Notes under the pieces: model-generated
Database searches by the model: none
Seen by the model: the letters and a program-made list of their open reading frames with translations, nothing else
Told to the model about the DNA's origin: nothing
Translations under genes and position numbers: made by a program
Source: Sanghuangporus weigelae
Lineage: Eukaryota > Basidiomycota > Agaricomycetes > Hymenochaetales > Hymenochaetaceae
NCBI GenBank assembly: GCA_033182465.1
Contig: CP137330.1
Span: 1,240,001-1,304,000, forward strand
Length of the DNA stretch: 64,000 nucleotides
Direction: 5' to 3'
Shown here: positions 23,390 to 34,543 of the stretch, piece by piece
Position numbering within the stretch: the stretch's first letter is position 1
Layout of the letters: every line of letters begins with the position of its first letter

Positions 23390-24823
23390 ATGACCTCTTC
23401 TGTCAAACCTCGCCTGATCGGAGGCACTGAAATTTACCCAATTGCATACGGATGCATGGGACTCAGTGCTTACTATGGTAAAGTCTTGCCTGACGAGGAA
23501 CGGTTCAAGGTGCATGCAATCTCTACTCCCTATCTGTGATTTACCAACCGATCTCCTTCAGGTTCTCGATGCCGCCTATGAATTCGGCTGCAACCATTGG
23601 GATAGTGCATTGACGTATGGTGATAGCGAAGAACTCATCGGAAGATGGTATGTACTCCCCTTCCTTGTGACGTCTCTATTGTCAAAGCTAATAAGATATT
23701 CAATGTACTAGGTTTAAGCGTACGGGTAAACGCTCCGAAATATTTCTTGCAAGCAAATTCGTGTTGAATCCATCTACCGGGGCTGTTGACGGCAGTCCCG
23801 AGAACGTGAAGAACTCCGTAGAACTGTCTCTGAAGAGATTCGATGTCGATTATATTGACCTCTATTATGTTCATCGGTAGGCTTTCATCTCATTTTCAAT
23901 GAGCTTTTCGAATTGAGGGCTAAAGACAATTACAGTGTCGACAAAAATATCCCGATAGAAATAACTATCAAGGCTCTTGCCGAGTTTGTCAAGTACGTTC
24001 TGATATTAATTTCATATCTCAGGAGTCTGATGAGATATCACAGGGCTGGGAAGATCCGTCATATTGGTCTCTCTGAGTGTTCCGCTGAGACTCTGAGGCG
24101 TGCCCATGCCGTGCACCCAATCGCGGCAGTTCAGATGGAGTACTCGCCTTTCACACTTGACATTGAGTTTCCCGAATTTAACGTCTTGAAGACCGTTCGC
24201 GAACTTGGTGTTGCCGTTATTGCTTATTCCCCTCTCGGTCGTGGACTTCTGACTGGTAAATACGTGAGTCGTAATCATTTTGTCTGTGTAATCGTTGGTT
24301 CCTCATGCTTTGTCACGGCAGAAATCACCAGACGATTTCGAGGAAGGAGACTTCAGGCGCAAAGTCTCACGGTTCGTGACCAGCTAAGCAGTGGCGAATT
24401 GGTTTCAACTAACTTCAATATTTCGGTCAGGTACTCGAAGGAGAACTTCCCTAACATTCTTGCGCTCGCCGCAGCGCTCCAGAAGATTGGTGAAAAATAC
24501 GGAACGACGGCTGGCCAGATTGCCCTCGCATGGCTTTTGGCACAAGGTGAAGACATCATCCCTATCCCGGGAACCACAAGGATTCCTGTAAGTGGACATC
24601 CCTTTGATATTTCAGTATCCCTCGTTTAATTGTGTTTGATATTTAGGCTTTGAAGGAGAACCTCGACGCTGCTAAAATCAAGTTGAGCGTGGACGACGTA
24701 GCTGAAGTGCGCCGCATTGCTGAGAACGCCGAGGCAAGTAAACATGGACAACGCTACCCAGATTATGGGATGGCGATGCTGTTCGCTGACACCCCGGCCT
24801 TGAGCGATTCGAAAAAGGATTAG
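23390..24823 (+). CDS. Aldo-keto reductase, tandem copy 1
   Basis: Eight exons (23390-23509, 23562-23647, 23712-23876, 23936-23992, 24044-24263, 24322-24371, 24431-24587, 24647-24823) give 343 residues in frame. It is a TIM-barrel NADPH-dependent reductase of the YakC/pyridoxal-reductase-like group. Catalytic residues are visible: Asp and Tyr in [15 protein letters not shown], Lys in IFLASKF, His in IDLYYVHR. Downstream landmarks are [48 protein letters not shown] and the cofactor loop [19 protein letters not shown]. The substrate is unknown; these enzymes reduce aldehydes or ketones. The gene heads a run of three paralogues on one strand. Copies 1 and 2 are nearly identical, while copy 3 is clearly older. 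Confidence 0.93.
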
Positions 24824-25108
24824 GATTATGCGATCAGCTATGATGGACAGATAGGAATTGAAAGTCATTGAAAAGAACATATCTCAGGTATGACGATGCG
24901 ATGTATAATTTCTCCACTCGCGTAAGGGTTGTAGCAGGAGCGTCAAATTGAGAACACTGAACACCGGAACCTCGAGCAAATTATGGTAAGCTATACTCTA
25001 CAAGAGCAACAGCAAGAGGGCATTCGTGTTGTCTCCGTGATCGGAATCACTTGTGACCCGGGGTGCAGTTGCTCATTGAATAATGAATAAAGAATCTGGA
25101 GATTAGTA
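24824..25108. other. 3' flank of AKR copy 1
   Basis: Non-coding tail of duplication unit 1. It aligns with 27822-28147 downstream of copy 2, with several small gaps. Nothing else is seen in it. Confidence 0.5.
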
Positions 25109-25741
25109 AGGTAGGCGAAAGTTAAACTCGACAGGGTGTGACGTCACGGTCACAACCATAAACTTTAATTAGTGTTTCCCCATTTGGAAGGACCCTGATG
25201 GCCAAATCTCGAGGCTGGAAAAAAAATTGATGTTGAAGTGTGGAGCACACAGATAGCTCAGCCCCAGAAGACATTTCAGCAAGAGCTCTTGCACCCAAGG
25301 CTCTCTGAACATAGTGACATCCATGCTTGAGTATCATCAGTGACAAGATCTTTTAGTAGACAAGCTGATTAATAATGCTTAGTAATATAGCCGAGTAAGT
25401 AATGCTTAGTAATGTCTATATATAGAGCTCTTAGTAATATGGACCCTGGCCAAAATTGGAGGGTAAGTTTTACAAACTTCGCTAAAATGCAGAGAAATGA
25501 CTTCTAAAGCATTTTATACAAAAAACTTTTTTCTGAAATTCTGCCCTCAAATTTTCATATTTTTGAGAAATAAGATCAACAATCTGTAGCTATCTACATT
25601 CCCTACAATCTAATGGTGACCAAATATGATTTTGAGGTTGTGTGTTGTCGGAATTTATGCATCAATGTGTGAGCTGAGAAAGGAAGGTGGGGTTAGGCAC
25701 ATGTCGCGTCACACCCTGTCGAGTTTAACTTTCGCCTACCT
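25109..25741. mobile_element. MITE, 633 bp, with perfect 35 bp terminal inverted repeats
   Basis: The left end AGGTAGGCGAAAGTTAAACT (25109 onward) is matched base for base by the inverted right end reaching 25741. The identity covers 35 bases and stops at gacg. TA flanks both ends (25107-25108 and 25742-25743), consistent with a TA target duplication of Tc1/mariner type. The interior is A/T-rich, holds direct copies of agtaatgcttagtaat near 25370-25425, and has no transposase frame. It sits exactly where the 3' flank of AKR copy 1 would otherwise continue, i.e. at the joint between the two duplicated units. Perfect TIRs imply a young insertion. Confidence 0.85.
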
Positions 25742-26295
25742 TAGGCGCAGCGCAAGATATCGCCAAGACTTATCGGATACTGTGGGAATGTGGGCAGATC
25801 ACACGACCACAAGTCGAGAACGGTCTCAGCCTCTCCAAAGCTGAAGCTCATCAAATCTCGTACATAGCGAACTCGTTTCCGGCAATATACAATTGCGAAC
25901 ACGAAAAGCTCCGGATGAGAACCTTTGTAAGGAAATTTGACGTTTCTTCCGAAAAGCCGGGATTAGGAAGCGGCGTTATGGCGGACGCGTCCCGCGGGGA
26001 AGGATGCCGAAACAACGCGTCACGTAGCGGCACCTATCCCTTGCAGAAATCGAACTCTCTAATTTGCATAATCGACAAATCCTATCGAACTTCTTTACCT
26101 CTGATGGTAAAATAGCACCAGAATTGTCCGAGTAATAGACTTTGGAAATCACAAGGACCAAAGCAGTCGGGAGAATTCATAGAAAATTTGCTAGTTTACA
26201 TCGTATTGAAGAATCTCTCAGGGAGCCTGAATGATTCTGTCTCATGATGATGTTACCAAGATGAGCGCTAGCTTGGTTTGCACCGCTCCAAACAG

Positions 26296-26304
26296 TATAT
26301 ATAA
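26296..26304 (+). promoter_or_regulatory. TATA box of AKR copy 2
   Basis: TATATATAA in the context aacagtatatataatgcggt, 74 bases before the ATG at 26378. It is the same element and spacing as in copy 1. Confidence 0.6.
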
Positions 26305-26377
26305 TGCGGTCTGTCAGCCTATCCTGAACCCCAACGACGACGACAGTCAGTCCCTTGTCATCACCCTACTTTCTATT

Positions 26378-27821
26378 ATGACCTCTTCTGTCAAACCTCG
26401 CCTGATCGGAGGCACTGAAATTTACCCAATTGCATACGGATGCATGGGACTCAGTGCTTTCTACGGTAAAGTCTTGCCTGACGAGGAACGGTTCAAGGTG
26501 CATACAATCTCTACTCCCTTTTGTTTATGTGATTTACCGCCAGAGGCCCTTCAGGTTCTCGATGCCGCGTATGAGTTCGGCTGCAACCACTGGGATAGTG
26601 CATTGATATATGGAGATAGCGAAGAACTCATCGGAAGATGGTATGCAATCCACTTCCTTCTGGCGCTTCTATCGCATTGCCAAAGCTAACAAGATATATT
26701 CAATGGACCAGGTTTAAGCGTACGGGTAAACGCTCCGAAATATTTCTTGCAAGCAAGTTCGCGATTGATCCATCTACCGGGGCTGTTGACGGCAGTCCCG
26801 AGAACGTGAAGAACTCCGTAGAACTGTCTCTGAAGAGATTCGATGTCGATTATATTGACCTCTATTATGTTCACCGGTAGGCTTCCATTCATTTCAATGA
26901 GATTTCCGGATTGAGGGCTAAACACAATTACAGTATCGACTCAAATATCCCGATAGAAATAACTATCAAGGCTCTTGCCGAGTTTGTCAAGTACGTTCTG
27001 ATATTGATTTCCTATCTCAGGAGTCTGATGAGATATCACAGGGCTGGGAAGATCCGCCATATTGGTCTCTCTGAGTGTTCCGCTGAGACTCTGAGGCGTG
27101 CCCATGCCGTCCACCCAATCGCGGCAGTTCAGATGGAGTACTCACCTTTCACACTTGACATTGAGTTTCCCGAATTTAACGTCTTGAAGACCGCCCGTGA
27201 ACTTGGTGTTGCCGTTATTGCTTATTCCCCTCTCGGTCGTGGACTTCTGACTGGTAAATACGTGAGTCGTAATCATTTTGTCTGTGTAATCGTTGGTTCC
27301 TCATGCTTTGTCACGGCAGAAATCACCAGACGATTTCGAGGAAGGAGACTTCAGGCGCACAGTCCCACGGTTCGTGACCAGCTAGGCAGTGGCGAATTGG
27401 TTTCAGCTGACTTCAATATTTCGATCAGGTACTCGAAGGAGAACTTCCCTAACATTCTTGCGCTCGCCGCAGCGCTCCAGAAGATCGGTGAAAAATACGG
27501 AGCGACGGCTGGCCAGATTGCCCTCGCATGGCTTTTGGCACAAGGTGAAGACATCATCCCTATCCCGGGAACCACAAGGATTCCCGTAAGTGGACATCCC
27601 TTTGATATTTCAGTATCCCCCGTTTAATTGTGTTTGATATTTAGACTTTGAAGGAGAACCTCGACGCTGCTAAGATCAAGTTGAGCGCGGACGACGTAGC
27701 TGAAGTGCGCCACATCGCTGAGAACGCCGAGGCAAGTAAATATGGACAACGCTACCCAGATTATGCGATGGTGGCGCTGTTCGCTGACACTCCGGCCTTG
27801 AGTGACTGGAAAAAGGATTAG
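26378..27821 (+). CDS. Aldo-keto reductase, tandem copy 2
   Basis: Same eight-exon structure and almost the same protein as the gene at 23390-24823, starting [20 protein letters not shown]. Active-site motifs [22 protein letters not shown] and IDLYYVHR are intact, as is the cofactor-binding [10 protein letters not shown] region. Differences from copy 1 are scattered substitutions (for example SAFYGK for [14 protein letters not shown] for [17 protein letters not shown] near the end for GMAMLF). Intron 1 is longer by about nine bases. There is no stop or frameshift, so the copy looks functional. Function as for copy 1: NAD(P)H-dependent carbonyl reduction with unknown substrate. The shared promoter and TATA suggest co-regulation. 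Confidence 0.93.
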
Positions 27822-28494
27822 GAATTATGTGCGATAAGCCAGTGAATTCTTGTGTCTTCAAAGCGATGACCTGGACGTACCTGGATATAATAGACAGATA
27901 CGAATTGAAATTCATTGAAAAGAACAGTACTATTAGTACCAGTATCTCAGATATAAATTTGTATAATTTTTTCCATTCGCGCAAGGGTAGCGTCAAATGA
28001 GAACCGGAAACCTCGAGCAAATTTTGGTAAAGCTATACTTTACAAGAGCAAGAATAAGAGGGCACTCGAGTTGTCTCTATGATCGTGATCAACTTGCGCG
28101 GGGGCAGCTGTTACGGAGAGTTCTTCTAATAAAGAATCTGGAGATTAGTACGTTAAAATGCTGTTGTTGGTTGAAATAGGTCTGTTATCGAATCAATGAG
28201 AAAGGAAGAAGTGTTGATCCGCGCTGATGATCAGGTATCTATTTATGGGTAAAATTATCAACACATGACATGGATCAAATCACCCGCGCTCACCATCGCT
28301 CACCAACACGCGGCAGAGCCAGTGCCATTGACGCGTCTCGTGGTGCAAGCTGCTGAAATAAGCCAGTTTACGACAGACCGAAGTGAGTATTATATTTTAA
28401 TTTGTATATAAGCATCCAAGAACGATTGATCTTCAATCGTATCTTAATATTTACCTACTATCTACAGACAAAGCGCCAGTACGAGTTCGTCGCA
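27822..28494. other. Region between AKR copies 2 and 3
   Basis: The first 325 bases are the tail of duplication unit 2. From about 28148 the DNA is unique and should contain the promoter of AKR copy 3. A TATA-like run (tgtatataagc) lies about 90 bases before its ATG. No gene is seen. Confidence 0.45.
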
Positions 28495-29860
28495 ATGTCC
28501 GTTAAGATACGCAAGATTGCTGGGAATGAGGTTTTTGCCCTCGGATATGGCGCGATGGGCATAGGTTTCAACCGCGACGGGGAGTCTGATGAGCAGCGGT
28601 TTAAGGCAAGTACACGCTGCTCTGGCTGCCTGACCAGCCAAAGGCTCAATCGATAATTGCATGTCTAGGTTCTTGATGCAGCTTATGATGCCGGATGCAA
28701 ACATTGGGACTCAGCTAATATCTACGGCGATAGTGAAGAACTGCTGGGCAAATGGTAGTCGGTTTCTCAGAGCTCCTCGCTCGATGTGTCTAATGCATGA
28801 ATTGCGTTCATATGTATAGGTTCAAACGTACAGGAAAACGTTCTGAGATATTCCTCGCCAGTAAATTCGGTTTCAACCCTTTCCCCAATATCGATGGAAC
28901 ACCAGAGAATGCCAAGAAAACCCTCGAGGAAGCCCTAAAGAAGCTCCAGACGGACTACATTGATCTTTACTATCTTCACCGGTGATTATTTGCCTTCAGC
29001 GATGTTCACAAAAGTCGAGCCTTAACTTTCGAAATCAGTCCTGACCCAAAAGTGCCAATAGAATTAGCTGTTGGCGCACTAGCTGAGCTCGTCAAGTACG
29101 TTCAGCTTAGTTCCTTTTGCCTTCCGTCGAATTCTCCTGACGAGAGGTTAGGCAAGGCAAGATTCGCCACATCGGAATCTCTGAGTGCTCTGCTGAAACT
29201 CTGAGACGAGCACACGCTATTCATCCGATTGCGGCAATCCAGATGGAATATTCTCCGTTCACCCTGGATATCGAGTTGCCGGACATAGGCGTCTTGAAGA
29301 CCGCGCGTGAGTTGGGTGTCGCTATCGTAGCGTACTCGCCCCTTGGACGTGGGATCCTCACGGGTCGATACGTAAGTTAGTCCACTCACACACATTTTCC
29401 GGTACTTACCCGAATCATGGTGGCCAACAGAAATCTCCTGACGATTTTGAGGACGAGTTCAGAAAGGCTATCCCTCGTTACTCCAAAGAGAACTTCCCAA
29501 AGGTGCTCGCAATAGTGGACGCTGTCAAGAAAATCGGGGACAAGCACAGTGTGACGAGCGGACAAGTCACCCTTGCATGGCTCCTGGCTCAGGGAGATGA
29601 CATTCTTCCCATTCCAGGAACGACTAAGGTTAAGGTGCGCTATGCTCCTAGAGGCTTACACTTATTTATGCACACTAAGCCGCCAATGCATGCAACAATA
29701 GTACCTGAAAGAGAATCTGGCTGCTGTAGATGTCAAGCTCAGCCAAGACGAGATCACCGAAATTCGTCAACTTGCCGAGAACGCCGAAGTCCTGAAGGGA
29801 GAACGCTATCCATGGGGCTTGCAGAAGCAGCTTTTCGTTGATACGCCCCCGCTGTCTTGA
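28495..29860 (+). CDS. Aldo-keto reductase, tandem copy 3 (divergent)
   Basis: ATG at 28495 gives [20 protein letters not shown]. The tetrad context is present: [33 protein letters not shown] and IDLYYLHR. Later motifs are [53 protein letters not shown] and the loop [20 protein letters not shown]. Intron positions match copies 1 and 2, but coding sequence has drifted well away, so this is an older duplicate. Intron 1 (after QRFK) begins GCAAGT rather than GT and ends at ctag before VLDAAYDAG, a GC-AG intron. The protein ends [10 protein letters not shown]. Same predicted enzyme class, probably with a different substrate range. Confidence 0.9.
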
Positions 29861-30030
29861 TGAATGACTTCCAGTATAAAGTTCAAAGCTATAGCTCATT
29901 GCTGCCAGATGAAAAAGTTGTACAGAATTTGAATATACTCTGGGGTGAAGAAACGATTGACTGCTAAAAATGCACACTGGTTCATACATGAGATGCAAGG
30001 GGATAGACGGCAAACATAGACTACGTGATC

Positions 30031-31324
30031 TCAAACACGATTCGTAACAATCAACCTAAAGTAATCATCCACATTCACTTCCTGTTGTTTTCCTTTCCCG
30101 CGAGCCATACGAGGCCATGCACTTCTTCCAGATCGGAAGGGATGAGACCAGCTTGCCGTACGCCTCTGTTTTTGTGGCTTGTAGCCGGTGTCCGTTAGAG
30201 GGCATGAACAATGACAGCAGATGTCCTGTGCCAAATTCACTTCTGACCAGTTAGATGAAAGAGAGGGCGCAGACTGCGACTGTGCGAACTGTGTGCCGCC
30301 TGCTAGATCCCTGTGTGAGGGAAGCATACCAGACCTTAGTAAAGAAGAATCAGCACCGTCTTCACTTGCAATGCAATCAGGAGGCAGTAGCGTCTTGTCT
30401 CCGCTAACTCTAAGCAGTCCTTTCGCTAGGATCACTTCGAGTCCACGTTCGTGAAAGAAGTGCTAAATTCTCAACGAGGTCAGATTTAGTGAAGATAGAT
30501 AGCGATCTCGCATACATACCTGGTTCCACCTTTCGATGAAAATTGCAGGATCGTAATTACTTGCTGGCTCAGCCTGTCTGCCTGATATACTTGAGGAGAC
30601 GGTTTGGACCACGTTTCGCACGCCTGCATCACAATTCTTCAGTTATTGAGGATAACATGATGATGCGGTATACCTTACTTTGGAGAAACTTCGACCGCTC
30701 TTTGGGTTGCGATCGCGACAATGAGGGACGATGAGTCGACGCAAGGCACGCCGACGATCGAAGATCTTCAAGGAATCTACGCAAAGGATAACAGTCGGTT
30801 GTACAGTATTCGATTACATAACTCGATACTTACTTCCTCCAAACAGTTTCTCCGACGTCTCGTTGAGTGAAAGGATGAGGCTGAACTTTCGTTGAGGGAA
30901 GAGTAGGAGAAAATCCATCTTCAAGTTTCTGGGTTTTCGAGCGCACGACAAGAGGCTCAAAAGACGAGGAATGGGCATCACGACTCGGGCCATCTTTACC
31001 CGGATGGCCACTGGGACCAGGGGGCGAGGGACTAGGGATTCCGGAGTCGATACGCGGATCATCCTCGTCGTCAGAATCGTCATCAAAAACATCCGGAAGA
31101 TGAATGGCGCTTGCCCTAGCAAGGTACTGCGCAGGAATATTTCGCCCACCATCGAACAAGCTGTCCTTCGGCCACCAGGCCAAACCGTAACTGCCTTTCA
31201 GGCGATAGCCACCATCGGCTTCGTCAGGAAGCGAAGGCCCCAATGCAGTAGTAGGTAGTACCACTGTATGGACACATCCAGAAGGCTCACTCAGGATATC
31301 CAGTTCTTTTTCATCGAGGATCAT
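30031..31324 (-). CDS. Uncharacterised fungal protein, tandem paralogue B
   Basis: ATG at 31324-31322 starts MILDEKELDILSEPSG. Four exons are supported by blocks shared with the neighbour at 31936-33958: FEPLVVRSKTQKLEDGF, VQPHPFTQRDVGETVWRK, then FLEDLRSSACL, then WNQ before an intron, HFFHERGLEVILAKGLLRV, and a C-terminus YFRLIVTNRV. The middle is variable and polar (DDDSDDEDDPRIDSG). No enzymatic motif, signal peptide or membrane helix is visible. The layout, conserved structured patches separated by disorder, resembles a conserved but uncharacterised basidiomycete protein family. It lacks the long Gly/Met- and Arg-rich region of its paralogue. Function unknown. Confidence 0.72.
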
Positions 31325-31935
31325 GACGGTCGTTGAGAATTATTATGAAAAGGTGGGATCCAAGAAGGAGGGCGGCCACAGCCTATGATAATGTCCCAAT
31401 GTGTCGTCCATGATTCAACACAAGATGCAAGGTCGCTTAAATACCAATGTGCGGTACAGCGGAAGACTAGGAATGTGTTATTACCAGAAAGGCCAGGACG
31501 AGGCGAGCCAGGTAGAAATTGCCTACATCAAGGCGAGAACCAAGTTAGGCTTAAGTCCAAATATGGTATGTTCCCAAAGTCTTTCTCAGTCTTTATTTGG
31601 AACTCGGCTTCGATTCCTGTAAGGAACTGTGTACTACATGTAGTAATGAAATCATACGATGCCAGTTCAATCAATCCGGAGTAACAACAATACCCGACGA
31701 AAGATGAGATTGGACTGTGTATAAATATTTTTTTATATTCTGCGCAAAGCATACTTCCGGAGCCACATGAATACTGAGATACTGATAGTAGGTACAACTA
31801 CATAACGAAAGGATGGACTATACTTACTCAGTCCTACAAACGTTATCCCGAAAGAAAAGGATGATAAAATCATGCATGGATAATAGGGGAGCAATCAAAT
31901 CGAGAACACGAAATTCAATGGCGGAGAGGGGGGGA
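31325..31935. other. Intergenic region between paralogues B and A
   Basis: Promoter of paralogue B and 3' flank of paralogue A, both minus strand. Short overlapping frames on the two strands look random. No repeat is seen. Confidence 0.4.
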
Positions 31936-33958
31936 TCAAACACGATCGGTAACAATCAACCTATAATACCCATCCTCCTCTGACTCTTTACTCATGACCG
32001 AAGCAAGACCCTGGACGAAACCGAATGGTCCTCCTCCGAAACCCGGTCCAAATCCACCGCGTACGAATCCGCGTCCGCATCCAGGTCCGAATCCGCGTCC
32101 GCGTCCGAATCCATACCAATCACCCATACCACCTCTCCCAAATCCGCACCCACCTCTTCCCCATCCTACGCCCCTACTCATACCACCCATACCCATTCCT
32201 CTTGCACCCATGTTCATCATATCCATCATGGGACCCGCGCCCAACCCCATAGTCCGGGATGCGACCTTGGCTTCGACCTTGGCTTCGAACTTGGCGAGCT
32301 TGCGAGCCCAACGAACGTCTTTACGTTCTTGCCGCTTCTCACGCCGGTGTTGACGGCGCTCGCGACGCTTTGCACGGCGCTCTGCTCGGCCAGCGCGTTT
32401 CCCTGCGCGTGAAGATGAACAGGAAGCACACGGGGAGCGGGAATTATGATGAGCGAGATGGTTTTCATGGTGATCACGATTGTGGTTATGACAGTGCTCG
32501 TCGTCATCCTCAGAATCAGAATCGCTGTCCGAATCGAAGTCCGAAGAATCTGAAGAAAGAGACGTTGAATGATGGCGTTTCTGACTTGCGTATGAGTGCC
32601 CGTTAGGGAATGCTCCGGGCATGGTCGACATAGGTGGAATAGCTGGTATCGGCGGAATGGGTGGAATGGGCGGGATTGGCGGGATAGACGGCATTTGTGG
32701 CATAGTTGGCATCGTATGCGCATGATGCAAATGTGGGGTAGGAGGCGTCGGAAGCGTGGGCGGCATGGGCAGAAGTGCGAAAGGCGTTATATGGTTCTCA
32801 TTCCCGCCAGACACGTTCCTCGATGCATCAGAACCGGACCCGTTCATATTAGCGGCGTTCTCCGAATCAGTTGGAATATAATCCGGAGGAGGGAGCGACT
32901 TGTCTCCGTTCAGCCTGCGAGAGCCTTTTGCGAGTGTGACATCCAGGCCGCGACGGTGGAAGAAGTTCTATGATACCAGGTCAGTAAGAGTGAAAATGCA
33001 GGAATGAGGACTAAGCTCGTTGTGCATACCTGGTTCCATGTATCGACCAAAGCTGCGGGTCCACGGTGGTTTCCTTGGTCAGCTTGTTTGCCTGAGGACA
33101 TGGAACGGAACATGTTTCCCATATCTAAGAATAAACCAGTGGTAAGACAATGAGGATATTGCACAGTACAGAAACGAAGACGTACTCTGGAAGAAATTCG
33201 GCCGTTCAGCAGATTGGGATTGCGAAGACGGTTGTGAAGGGCGATCAGAAGCCGAGAGGCGCGCTGACGTCTGCAGGTCTTCAAGGAATCTACGTAGACA
33301 CAAGAATCAATCAGTCAGAGTCAGTATCATATATTGTACGGTCGACAGTCGGTATTAACACTCACTTCTTCCAATCAGTCTCTCCGACATCCCTTTGAGC
33401 GAACGGGTGGGGCTGGACGTCCGTCGGCGGGAGCATAGCGAAGAACCCATCCTCAAGTTTCTTACTCTTCGAATGCATGACGAGGGGTTCGAACGCTGAA
33501 GCTCGACTTGCCCTTTCAAAAGTGGAGCTTCCTTCACTGTTCAGCCCCCTATGAATATTGCCAGGACCAGAAGCGTTTTGTCTTCTGTTGTTCGGGCTGG
33601 AGCCCTCATCATCAGGCTTGTTCCTGAACAGATTGGGATCTTTGACATCGCCTCCTGGAGTAGGTGTGCTAGCCCGATAAACATTAGGCGCAGTATTAAC
33701 AGCCTGCACAGGAGCAGGATCCTCATAAGCAGGGGGCAGGTCCGAGTCGCCGATATACAAATCATCGCTCAAGCGCCTTGCCAACCCATTTACTTCCACG
33801 TCTCCCGAACCCGGCTGGGTCGTAGTAGGAGGTGCATCCGGAGGAGGAGGGGTCGCCTGAGGACTGGGCATGACTGCATAGTATACATGCGTAGTCGTTG
33901 TGTTGACGGCCTTCAAGCCGTCGAGCTCTTTCTCGCTGGGTGTTGAGAGTATGATCAT
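31936..33958 (-). CDS. Uncharacterised fungal protein with low-complexity domains, tandem paralogue A
   Basis: ATG at 33958-33956 starts MIILSTPSEKELDGL. A PPxY motif (SDLPPAYEDPAP), a possible WW-domain ligand, lies near residue 75. The conserved core follows: FEPLVMHSKSKKLEDGF, VQPHPFAQRDVGETDWKK, FLEDLQTSARLSASDR, then NFFHRRGLDVTLAKGSRRL. The large last exon encodes, in order, Pro-Ile repeats (PPIPPIPPIPPIPAIPP), an Asp-Ser acidic run (DFDSDSDSDSEDDDEH), a His/Asn patch, an Arg/Glu/Lys-rich helix of about 50 residues (ERRAKRRERRQHRREKRQER) and a Gly-Met/Gly-Arg-Phe segment (GFGRGRGFGPGCGRG). It ends YYRLIVTDRV. The mix of acidic, basic and RGG-like disorder is typical of RNA-associated or condensate-forming proteins, but that is inference. 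No domain was recognised. Confidence 0.75.
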
Positions 33959-34543
33959 GGTCGCAACTCGCAGCCGTGGTCCCTACGTCGGGGTATATAA
34001 AGTACCAGCTGCGGACTGCGCTGTGCTGCGATCATTCTTTAGCGACCCTGCTGCAGCTGACTCAAAATGCCGCGCAAAGCGCACAAAAATAGAATCAATC
34101 AAATGAAGCTTATCATTTGATCGTATCATATATTCCTGAAATGGCATGTGCACCTGAGAAATCCAGCCGTCTAAAAAATTCAGTTGAAGGTAAGAAGTAC
34201 GAGTTTACTACATGTAACTTAGCTCATCTACCAAGCATCAATATTAAGATCGCTTTTTCGGCTATTTCTATGGTATCAACGACGTTGTGAGCAGGATTTT
34301 GATGGTCGGACCTGATGCCGGTCGATCCTTATGATCAGAATGGAACTTCTTAGTCACATCAAGTAACGCGCCCACGGTCACGCCCTCACCACGCACGGTT
34401 TCGGACGCCGTGTTCTGTTCACCTTCAAGTCAACGTACATAACGTTGAAGAAAAGAAAAACGACCTGCTAGCCTCTACGAACCTGCTTTTAGAAACTGTC
34501 TATCCCAGGCCGTCTATTCAGGCGCCCACGAACTCATGCGGCC
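33959..34543. other. Divergent promoter between paralogue A and the UNC50 gene
   Basis: 585 bases with no gene seen. A TATA-like tatataaag lies at about 33995, roughly 35 bases upstream of the paralogue A start on the minus side. No other motif can be assigned. Confidence 0.4.

Larger units (their letters stand above)
22737..25108 (+). repeat. Segmental duplication unit 1 (promoter, AKR copy 1, 3' flank)
   Basis: About 2.37 kb, carrying upstream DNA, the eight-exon aldo-keto reductase and its 3' flank. The second unit lies at about 25765-28147. Coding exons, introns and promoter are all closely alike, and both 3' flanks end in the shared string agaatctggagattagta. That string is directly interrupted here by the MITE at 25109. 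Unit borders are approximate because they were judged by eye. Confidence 0.75.
25765..28147 (+). repeat. Segmental duplication unit 2 (promoter, AKR copy 2, 3' flank)
   Basis: This is the second copy of the unit at 22737-25108. Similarity starts near aagacttatcgg and ends at gattagta, after which the DNA (cgttaaaatg) is unrelated to what follows unit 1. Introns are conserved as well as exons, which points to recent DNA-level duplication rather than retroposition. Confidence 0.75.
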
